From Anaerolineales bacterium (GTDB lineage Bacteria > Chloroflexota > Anaerolineae > 4572-78 > J111): a stretch of DNA of 5,475 bases. The translations under genes were made by a program, and so were the position numbers. Positions 1 through 5,268 of this stretch are shown here, in pieces. The stretch lies in NCBI GenBank assembly GCA_012032575.1, contig JAAUSP010000532.1, positions 1 to 5,475 on the forward strand, written 5' to 3'. Below the pieces are notes generated by a model. The model ran no database searches, was not told the origin of the DNA, and worked only from the letters and a program-made list of their open reading frames with translations. Position 1 is the first letter of the stretch; every line of letters starts with the position of its first letter.

Positions 1-1178
1 TACTACTCAAGGCCGAGATCATCATCGGCAGGCTAAGCGCGATACTATAGCCCACACCAATCCCCAAAAAACCGCCAATCAACGAGATGACCATTGCCTC
101 GACCAGAAATTGTAATAAGATGTCTCTTCGTTTGGCCCCGACCGCTTTGCGGATACCGATTTCGCGGGTGCGCTCGGTGACAGAGACCAGCATGATGTTC
201 ATCACCCCAATCCCGCCGACCAGCAGCGACACGCCGGCGATGGAACCTAAAAAGGCGGTCAGGGTGGTGGCCATGGTGTTGCCAAATTCAAGCAGTTGGG
301 CCTGGTTCTGGATGGTGAAATCGTTTTTGTATTCAGTGCCCAGGCGATGGCGCCCGCGCAGCATCTCGGTGATCTCGTCGGAGGTGGCGTCCATGTTGTC
401 TTGTTTGTCCACTTCGACATAAATGCTGGAGACCTTCAGGCTGCCCCGAAACGCGCCGGCTTTACCAACGCGGGTTTGGGCGGTACTGAGGGGGATCAGC
501 ACGGTGTTATCCGGGTTGCCAAAGCCGCCCTGGCCGCTTTCCGGCAAAACGCCAATCACCTCAAAGCTGATACCGTTGATGCGCACGATTGCCCCAGGAC
601 GACTCATAACTTTCAAACAACTTCTCGGCTACTTCATAGCCCAGCACCGCCACCCGCGCCCGCTGCTCGACATTTTCCTGGCTGATAAACTGGCCCAGTT
701 CGGGGGTCATATTGCGCACGCTTTCGTATTCGGCGGTAACGCCGGTAATGGTCACGTTTTTGGCGGTTTCCTGCTCGTGGATGACGCCTTCACTGCTGTT
801 GACATTATAGGTGGGAGCGACCCCGACCACGTGGGAAACCTGCATCGAATCGCTGAGGGCTTCCACATCCTTCATGGTCAGCGGTTCAGCCGCCTTTTCT
901 TTCAGGTCGGTGTCCTCTTCTTCTTCTTCTTCACTTCCCGGAGGTCCGGGGGGGCCACCACCCGATCCACCCCGACCCTGACCGGAAGAGATGGTCAACA
1001 GGTTGGTGCCCAGGCTGGTAAATCGCTCGTTCATATCCTGGCGGACACCGTTGCCGATGGAAATCAGGGCAATCACCGCCGCTACCCCAATAATAATCCC
1101 CAGCATGGTTAAAATAGTGCGTAATTTATTGACAGTCAAAGCCCGCAGGGCAATTTGAATACTTTCCCAGAGTTGCAT
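1..1178 (-). CDS. MacB/YknZ-type ABC exporter permease, frameshifted, 3' end beyond window
   Basis: Membrane subunit of a MacAB/YknXYZ-like exporter of the FtsX/MacB permease family. Residues 1-193 are read from ATG 1178: a short cytoplasmic helix, TM1 (about 22-43), then the start of the extracytoplasmic domain. At 592-605 the frame changes, and the protein continues without a stop from 598 to the left edge (199 codons): rest of the outer domain, TM2 (about 259-182), the conserved cytoplasmic TERTREIGIRKAVGA segment (178-134), and TM3. TM4 and the C-terminus, perhaps 30 residues, lie off the window. GTG 1181 directly precedes ATG 1178; the Shine-Dalgarno at 1187-1192 is 8 bases from the ATG and 5 from the GTG, so I prefer the ATG. 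Without frame repair it is a 205-residue product ending at 561. An odd Gly/Pro plus Glu6 stretch occupies residues 68-89. It follows the ATPase gene. Family assignment is firm; the substrate is unknown. Confidence 0.9.
592..605 (-). other. Frameshift site in the permease gene
   Basis: Upstream reading gives ...VAEKLFESYES and then nonsense to a stop at 561. Downstream, the next frame gives PGAIVRINGISFEVIGVLPE, a typical MacB outer-domain strand sequence. The net change is one extra base or two missing bases. Adding one C to the CC run and one G to the GGGG run (minus-strand sense) would give E-S-S-L-G-A-I-V-R-I, which matches the usual E-x-P-x-G spacing of the family. That repair is inferred. 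I see no canonical slippery heptamer or known +1 slip codon here. Confidence 0.85.
912..977 (-). repeat. Low-complexity insert with (GAA)5 microsatellite in the permease
   Basis: It codes for residues 68-89 of the permease: a Gly-rich run, PPGPPG, then Ser and six Glu (GAA x5 plus GAG at 932-915) and Asp. It lies about 25 residues after TM1, at the start of the extracytoplasmic domain. The run of identical codons looks like a slippage-prone, length-variable linker. Confidence 0.8.
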
Positions 1179-1186
1179 CACGAAAT

Positions 1187-1192
1187 TCCTTT
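1187..1192 (-). promoter_or_regulatory. Ribosome binding site of the permease gene
   Basis: AAAGGA on the minus strand, 8 bases before ATG 1178 and only 5 before GTG 1181. The spacing decides the start in favour of the ATG. Confidence 0.6.
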
Positions 1193-1207
1193 AGTACAGT
1201 TTCAAAC

Positions 1208-1257
1208 GTGCGTGGTGCGTGGTGCGTGTTCCGTTTTACGCACCACGCACTACGTAC
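1208..1257. repeat. Heptad inverted array 1 (hairpin between ATPase and permease genes)
   Basis: Two 20-base arms (1208-1227 and 1238-1257) pair at 18 of 20 positions around a 10-base loop (1228-1237). The left arm is GTGCGTG repeated with period 7. Read on the minus strand, the right arm is a run of TACGTAG/TGCGTGG-type heptads, fitting TRCGTRR. Both mismatches would be G-U pairs in a plus-strand RNA but C-A in the minus-strand mRNA. It sits 16 bases after the ATPase stop and 15 before the permease Shine-Dalgarno, so it would lie inside the operon transcript. No T-run follows on the minus strand, so it does not look like a standard terminator; it could stabilise or partly block the mRNA. Confidence 0.85.
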
Positions 1258-1272
1258 TACGTAAATCCAAAA

Positions 1273-1989
1273 TCAATTGGCCCGGCGTGGGTTGGCAATG
1301 GGCCGGTCTTCGACAATCGCGCCGTCGGCCAGCCGAACCACCCGCCGGGTATGGGCGGCAATGTCCGGCTCATGGGTGACAAAGATAACCGTAATGCCTT
1401 GCGCTTCGTTCAGATGTTGAAAAATACCCATAATTTCTTCGCTCGATTTGGAGTCCAGGTTGCCGGTTGGCTCGTCGGCCATAATGATGGCCGGGTCTGT
1501 CACCAGCGCCCGTGCAATGGCCACCCGCTGCTGCTGCCCGCCCGATAACTCGTTGGGCTTGTGGTGCAGGCGGCTGCCCAGGCCGACCATTTCCAGGGCG
1601 GCAATGGCCCGGCGATGCCGCTCGCCGCGACCGACACCCATATAAACCAGCGGCAGTTCGACATTGGTCAGGGCGCTGGTGCGGGGTAACAGGTTGAAAC
1701 TTTGAAACACAAAACCAATCCGTTTGCCGCGAATTTGGGCCAGTTTGTTATCGTCCAGCCGGGCCATATCCACCCCTTCCAAAAAATATTGGCCAGAGGT
1801 CGGCTGGTCCAGACAGCCCAGAATATTCATCAAAGTAGATTTGCCGGAGCCGGACGGCCCCATAATCGCCATTAATTCGCCGGGCTGCACTTGCAGCGAA
1901 GCTCCTTGCAACGCCTGAACCTCGACCTCACCCATTTGATAGGTTTTGGTCAGACTCACAGCATTGACCACAAAATTATTGTCATTCAT
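1273..1989 (-). CDS. MacB/LolD/YknY-family ABC transporter ATP-binding protein
   Basis: This 238-residue cytoplasmic ATPase drives the exporter by binding the adjacent FtsX-type permease. All catalytic motifs are present: Walker A GPSGSGKS (44-51), Q-loop Gln96 in [10 protein letters not shown], signature LSGGQ (148-152), Walker B IIMADEP with catalytic Glu173, D-loop NLDS (177-180) and switch His206. The segment between the Q-loop and the signature ([19 protein letters not shown]) is characteristic of the MacB/LolD/FtsE group. The length is normal for a stand-alone ATPase; in enterobacterial MacB this domain is fused to the permease, so the split layout resembles Bacillus YknXYZ. ATG 1989 has GAAGGA 9 bases upstream. 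The gene begins 26 bases after the adaptor stop, so the two are very likely cotranscribed. It is intact, unlike both neighbours. Confidence 0.97.
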   Translation of the reverse strand: MNDNNFVVNAVSLTKTYQMGEVEVQALQGASLQVQPGELMAIMGPSGSGKSTLMNILGCLDQPTSGQYFLEGVDMARLDDNKLAQIRGKRIGFVFQSFNLLPRTSALTNVELPLVYMGVGRGERHRRAIAALEMVGLGSRLHHKPNELSGGQQQRVAIARALVTDPAIIMADEPTGNLDSKSSEEIMGIFQHLNEAQGITVIFVTHEPDIAAHTRRVVRLADGAIVEDRPIANPRRAN

Positions 1990-1998
1990 CTCAGCTTT

Positions 1999-2004
1999 TC
2001 CTTC
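1999..2004 (-). promoter_or_regulatory. Ribosome binding site of the ATPase gene
   Basis: GAAGGA on the minus strand, 9 bases before ATG 1989, in the 26-base gap after the adaptor stop codon. Confidence 0.6.
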
Positions 2005-2015
2005 AAATTGACCGC

Positions 2016-3409
2016 TTACGACTCGGTTTGAACTTCCTGCTGGATAATCACCTGGTCGCCTTCGTCCAGCCCGGCGACCACTTGCGTCACCGCGCCGCTG
2101 CGCAGACCCGTTTCAATTTCCACCCGTGTCAGGTTGCCCTGTTCATCCAATTTATTCACATACGTTACCGACTCGCCGTTGGCCTCGTCCACCTGAATGG
2201 CCCGGTTCGGCACCACGACCACCTCGCCGAACTCCTGAGTTTGAATGTTGGCGTTGGCTGTCATCCCGGATAACAGGTTCAGACTCAAGCCGCTGGTATC
2301 GAGGGTAATCGTAACTTCATAGGTGATAATGCTATCCGAGTCGGTGCTCGAGGCGCTGGGCGAAATGTCGGTCACAAGGCCGGCAAAGGTCTGCTCGGCG
2401 TAGGCATCCAGCGATACCTCAGCCCGCTGTCCCACCTTGACCTGCCCGATGTCCAGCTCATCCACTTCCATTTTGAGCAGATAGGTGGAGGTGTTGGCGA
2501 TGGTCATGGCCGCATCATCGGCATCATCCAGCACCCGCTCCCCCGGCTCGATGTTGACCACCAGCACAATCCCATCGGTGGGGCAACCAGCACCGCATCG
2601 TCGAGCGCAGACTGCGCTTCTTCCAGGCTCAGTTGGGCTTTATCCACATTGGCCTGCTGCGCGGTAATCTCGGCGGCGCTGGGTTCCTGCTTTAGTTCGG
2701 CCAGGGTTGATTGCGCATTCGCCAGGGTTGAGCGAGCCGAAGCCACTTCAGCCGGGGTCGCGTCTTTCACGGCGATATTGTAATCAGCCAGGGCCGACTC
2801 GTAGGCCAGGGTGGCATCCTGCAACTCGTTGGCCTGCCCCATGGCCCCGACATCGCCCCGGTAAGCCACCTGGTCATAGTTCCACTGGGCTTCTTTGAGG
2901 GTGATTTCGGTCTGCTTGAGGGCGGCCTCGGCTTTGGTCACTTCGTCGGGGTCAATCCCGTCCAGTATTTCGGCCAGGTTCAGCCGGGCGCTCTCGACGG
3001 AAGCCTGGGCCGCCGTGATTTTCTCGGCCAATTCCGGCTCCAGGAGTTGTTCCAAATTGGCTTTGGCCTGGACCAGGTCAATTTCGGCGCTGCGGATTTG
3101 CAGTTCCAAATCGGTGGTATCCAGCCGGGCCAGCACTGTACCGGCGGTGACATATTGACCTTCCTTGACCAGCACTTCGCTCACTTTGCCGCCGGTTTCA
3201 AATTTCATCTCCACTTCGGCTTCGGGTTCGATGCTGCCGCTGGCACTGACCGTATCCACCAGCGTTTTGCGCTCGATTTGGACAATTTCCACCGAAGGGT
3301 CTTCGCTCAGGCTTTTTGGCTCGGCCTGGGTCATAAAATACTGATAACCGAACGCGCCGGCCCCACCCAGCACGATCACGGCTATCAAAATAGTCAAAAT
3401 ACGTTTCAT
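2016..3409 (-). CDS. MacA/YknX-like membrane-fusion (HlyD-family) adaptor, interrupted by one frameshift
   Basis: Extracytoplasmic adaptor of the exporter, about 464 residues once one base is restored. In order: N-terminal membrane anchor or signal (4-22); first lipoyl half (about 60-98, with [20 protein letters not shown]); a long alpha-helical hairpin (about 100-270) built of repeated Ala/Leu/Glu/Gln-rich segments; second lipoyl half ([18 protein letters not shown]); beta-barrel ([25 protein letters not shown] region); and membrane-proximal domain ending at TAA 2016. The frame breaks at 2580-2583; unrepaired, the halves are 3409-2504, ending in an aberrant tail, and 2567-2016. ATG 3409 has AAGGAG 7 bases upstream, and GTG 3412 directly before it is only 4 bases away, so the ATG is preferred. 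First gene of the operon with the ATPase and permease. The family is clear; the cargo is not. Confidence 0.92.
2580..2583 (-). other. Frameshift site in the adaptor gene (C4 run)
   Basis: On the minus strand the sequence GTTGCCCCACCGATG reads V-A-P-P-M and goes off frame. One more C in the run gives V-A-P-T-D-G-I-V, the standard entry into the second lipoyl half of MacA-like adaptors. A one-base loss in a homopolymer is therefore the simplest explanation, either as a sequencing error or a real mutation. Confidence 0.88.
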
Positions 3410-3416
3410 CACAGGA

Positions 3417-3422
3417 CTCCTT
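3417..3422 (-). promoter_or_regulatory. Ribosome binding site of the adaptor gene
   Basis: AAGGAG on the minus strand, 7 bases before ATG 3409 and 4 before GTG 3412. This is the strongest Shine-Dalgarno in the window and supports the ATG start. Confidence 0.65.
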
Positions 3423-3460
3423 GCGGATAATGGTTAATTTTTTCCATTTCAGTGTAACGG

Positions 3461-3533
3461 ATTTTTGGCTTGACCACACGTGTGAAAGGAGCTATCTTGG
3501 TCCAGTCAAAGGTCAACTCTTTGAGCCAAAAAT
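3461..3533 (-). promoter_or_regulatory. Inverted repeat in the leader region of the exporter operon
   Basis: ATTTTTGGCT (3461-3470) plus TGACC (3471-3475) pairs with GGTCA (3511-3515) and AGCCAAAAAT (3524-3533): 15 base pairs with an 8-base bulge at 3516-3523. The loop side holds the perfect palindrome CACACGTGTG (3475-3484). The right arm overlaps the T-run of the adjacent terminator-like hairpin, so the two structures could exclude one another. Role in adaptor operon control is inferred; I found no convincing -35/-10 pair. Confidence 0.5.
3475..3484. promoter_or_regulatory. 10-bp perfect palindrome, possible operator
   Basis: CACACGTGTG, self-complementary across all 10 bases, 66 bases upstream of the adaptor ATG. 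Symmetric sites of this size are typical of dimeric regulators, but no regulator gene is in the window and chance occurrence is possible. Confidence 0.3.
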
Positions 3534-3562
3534 TAGCCAAAAGTCAGGTGACTTTTGGCTAA
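3528..3562 (-). terminator. Candidate intrinsic terminator downstream of the protease gene
   Basis: A perfect 14-base inverted repeat (3533-3546 and 3549-3562, TTAGCCAAAAGTCA and its complement) is separated by two bases, giving a 13-bp stem with a 4-base loop. On the minus strand it is followed at once by TTTTT (3532-3528). On the plus strand no T-run follows. It lies about 185 bases after the protease stop and upstream of the adaptor gene, so it would separate the protease from the exporter operon, or act as an attenuator in front of the latter. Confidence 0.6.
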
Positions 3563-3576
3563 AGGGAGGTGTCTAT

Positions 3577-3597
3577 CGTGATACGTGATACGTGAGG
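3577..3597. repeat. Short tandem heptads, direct copy of the array 2 left arm
   Basis: CGTGA followed by two TACGTGA heptads (3577-3595) and GG. The 14 bases CGTGATACGTGAGG at 3584-3597 recur exactly at 3651-3664, inside the hairpin arm downstream. This copy has no partner of its own but is complementary to part of the same right arm (3690-3714). Confidence 0.75.
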
Positions 3598-3605
3598 GTT
3601 TTTAG

Positions 3606-3746
3606 GGAGTTCCAAGATTTAAATCATCCCAAAAACTTACAGGCGTGATGCGTGATACGTGAGGTGTGAGGACTTTTGGCGTAAATTCATCACGCATCAC
3701 GCATCACGTATCACAAGATTGGGATAGTTATTTTTTTGGAACTGCC
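3606..3746. repeat. Large imperfect palindrome filling the spacer after the protease stop
   Basis: Outer arms 3606-3633 and 3719-3746 match in inverted orientation at about 20 of 28 positions, with two exact blocks: AGTTCCAA (outer) and ATCCCAA (inner). Inside them lies heptad hairpin 3645-3714. The right edge abuts the last base of the protease stop codon (3747). Dimensions suit a small non-coding palindromic element, but no target-site duplication or transposase signature is visible. Confidence 0.6.
3645..3714. repeat. Heptad inverted array 2 (hairpin)
   Basis: Left arm 3645-3671 contains TGCGTGA and TACGTGA heptads. Right arm 3688-3714 is three complementary heptads (TCACGCA, TCACGCA, TCACGTA) plus flanks. 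The arms match at about 22 of 27 positions, around a 16-base loop (3672-3687). GACTTTTGGC (3671-3680), at the edge of and into the loop, is the same 10-mer found in the terminator stem at 3550-3559. The heptads fit the same TRCGTRR pattern as array 1. Confidence 0.85.
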
Positions 3747-5168
3747 TTACTGAACAATCACAATATAATTCAACTCGGCGTACTCGACGCCGCTGGAACT
3801 GCGCAACTGAGCCAGCACGGACTGCTCCTGGCCGGCGGGAACCTCCAGCTTTTGCACGTCGAGTTGGTCAATCGTATCGGCCACCTTCACCTCGGCGGTC
3901 TCCAGGTGGTCCTGATCCAGCACCCTGTTGACTGAGACCCCTGTTTGGAGCTTGAGCAGGATTTCGCCGGGAACATAGGGGACCTCGGTCGCTGTTGCTG
4001 CCGGAGTTGATTCAGCCTCGGTGGTAGCGGCGGCAATTTGGGTGGTTCCCATAGCAGCGGCAGCGTTGATCCGGCCATAGCCAAACTGACTATCCCAGCC
4101 GCTTGTGCCCAAATCCTGGGCCGTGTTCTTGATTTGCGCCCACACCTGCTTTTGGGTCAGGCTGGTATCTTGCGACCAGATCAAAGCAGCCAGACCGGCC
4201 ACATGCGGCGAGGCCATTGAAGTGCCGCTCATCGTGGTATAGCTTCCCAAATAGTAAGTGCTGTAAATAAAGCTGCCGGGGGCAGCTATATCAATATAAC
4301 TGCCCTGGTTAGAAAAACTGGATTGGCCGTCGCTGCTGGTTGTGGAAGCAACAGCGATGACGTTGCTGTAAGCGCCCGGATAGACCGGCTGATCCTGGTA
4401 ATCACAGGTGTCACCATAATTCGAGTCGCCGCAATTGCCGCCGGCAGCGACCAACAAAATTCCCTTATTATAGGCGTAGTCCACCGCCGCTTTGAGCGTG
4501 GAGGAATTGCCGGTACTGGCCAGACTGAGATTGATCACTTTAGCCCCATTATCCGCTGCCCACTCAATTCCATCAGCCACATCAAAAGTAGAGCCGCTGC
4601 CTGAACTGTTGAGCACTTTAACCGGCATGATACTGGCTTTGGGGGCAACGCCAATAACCCCGCCGTTATTATTCACTGCCGCCACAGTACCGGCCACGTG
4701 AGTGCCGTGCCCGTAGTCGTCATCGGGACTGCTGACGCCGGAGACAAAACTTTTGCCGCTGACAATATTGGCCTGCAAATCAGAGTGGTCCAGGTCAACG
4801 CCGGTATCTATCACCGCCACCTTGATGCCCTGGCCCTGAGAGCAGTTTTCCCAGGCCGAGGCAGCATTAATTTTGGACAGGTTGTAGCGGAGCGTTTCGT
4901 TATAACTGAATGCATTGGTACAAAACTTTCGAAACACAAGCGGAAGAAAAAGTATTGAGGCGCTGGTGACTGTTACCGCCTGCTGGCTGACCAGCATCGG
5001 GGTGACAGAATCGCCGCCATCGGGCAGTGCTGCCGCCGGCGGGGCCAATACGACTTCATAATCCGCAGGGGTGCTCTTGCCGGCGGCATGGACACTGATA
5101 AAACTTTGAGCCAGCCAAATCAGGCTGATGAGCAGTAAAGTTAAACTAATGGTGAATTTTTGGATCAT
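3747..5168 (-). CDS. Secreted subtilisin-family (S8) serine protease with C-terminal prodomain-like module
   Basis: A 473-residue exported endopeptidase. Signal peptide 1-28 (likely cleavage after VHA), a 70-residue N-terminal stretch with FLPLVFRK (74-81), then the catalytic domain (about 93-373): Asp121 in VIDTG, His154 in HGTHVAG, oxyanion Asn245 in AAGGN, nucleophile Ser317 in GTSMASPHVAG. Cys246/Cys255 flank an insert beside the oxyanion hole, and Cys83/Cys109 may form a second disulfide. A Thr/Ala/Glu-rich linker (375-397) leads to residues 398-473, which begin VPGEILLKL and end VEYAELNYIV, the pattern of the fervidolysin/thermitase-type N-terminal prodomain, here at the wrong end. No such module precedes the catalytic domain. 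ATG 5168 is the only sensible start: it opens the signal peptide, and an in-frame TAA lies upstream. AAGGA is unusually close to it (2 bases). All catalytic residues are present, so it should be active; its target is unknown. Confidence 0.95.
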   Translation of the reverse strand: MIQKFTISLTLLLISLIWLAQSFISVHAAGKSTPADYEVVLAPPAAALPDGGDSVTPMLVSQQAVTVTSASILFLPLVFRKFCTNAFSYNETLRYNLSKINAASAWENCSQGQGIKVAVIDTGVDLDHSDLQANIVSGKSFVSGVSSPDDDYGHGTHVAGTVAAVNNNGGVIGVAPKASIMPVKVLNSSGSGSTFDVADGIEWAADNGAKVINLSLASTGNSSTLKAAVDYAYNKGILLVAAGGNCGDSNYGDTCDYQDQPVYPGAYSNVIAVASTTSSDGQSSFSNQGSYIDIAAPGSFIYSTYYLGSYTTMSGTSMASPHVAGLAALIWSQDTSLTQKQVWAQIKNTAQDLGTSGWDSQFGYGRINAAAAMGTTQIAAATTEAESTPAATATEVPYVPGEILLKLQTGVSVNRVLDQDHLETAEVKVADTIDQLDVQKLEVPAGQEQSVLAQLRSSSGVEYAELNYIVIVQ

Positions 5169-5203
5169 TTTCCTTGTCTCATTGATGATCGTGGGTTAAA
5201 TAG

Positions 5204-5222
5204 CTCCCCAGTTTGTGGGGAG
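5204..5222. repeat. Small GC-rich hairpin in the protease 5' leader
   Basis: CTCCCCA and TGGGGAG pair perfectly over 7 bp around a 5-base loop, 35 bases upstream of the protease ATG. No T-run follows in either direction. It could end the upstream transcript weakly or shape the protease leader. Confidence 0.5.
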
Positions 5223-5268
5223 ATTAGAGATTAGAGATTCAGGCTAACAATCTCCAATCTCTAATCTT
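5220..5268. repeat. Heptad inverted array 3 (hairpin overlapping a stop codon)
   Basis: Arms 5220-5239 and 5249-5268 match at 18 of 20 positions around a 9-base loop (5240-5248). The left arm is AGATTAG, AGATTAG, AGATT with period 7; the right arm holds the complementary heptads with one variant. Arm length, heptad period and loop size are nearly the same as array 1, although the heptad itself differs. The right arm includes the TAG stop (5261-5263) of the gene coming from the right edge. Confidence 0.85.

Noticed and set aside
592..605. Programmed ribosomal frameshift in the permease
   Set aside because: No slippery heptamer, no known +1 slip codon and no conserved downstream pseudoknot are evident; such regulation is not known for this family.
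423..1112. A 229-codon open frame on the plus strand
   Set aside because: It is antisense to the permease, whose protein sequence is clearly conserved on the minus strand; the plus-strand product has low-complexity and no recognisable domain.
2580..2583. Programmed -1 frameshift in the adaptor
   Set aside because: A -1 slip on the C run would restore the frame, but the X-XXY-YYZ arrangement is missing and a one-base homopolymer loss is simpler.
3047..3430. Plus-strand open frame of 127 codons
   Set aside because: Antisense shadow of the adaptor gene, with no Shine-Dalgarno or family resemblance.
3198..3479. Minus-strand open frame of 93 codons overlapping the adaptor start
   Set aside because: Different frame from the adaptor, which has a strong ribosome binding site and membrane anchor; the product looks like out-of-frame coding sequence.
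3420..3520. Sigma-70 promoter for the adaptor operon
   Set aside because: TTGACC and TTACAC boxes exist on the minus strand, but none has a good -10 box at 16-18 bases, so I do not call one.
3577..3714. CRISPR-like array of short repeats
   Set aside because: The repeats are 7 bases, tandem and without spacers, and arranged as inverted arms; no cas genes are present.
3606..3746. Insertion sequence or MITE with defined ends
   Set aside because: The outer arms are imperfect, no target duplication is visible and there is no transposase; it is listed only as an imperfect palindrome.
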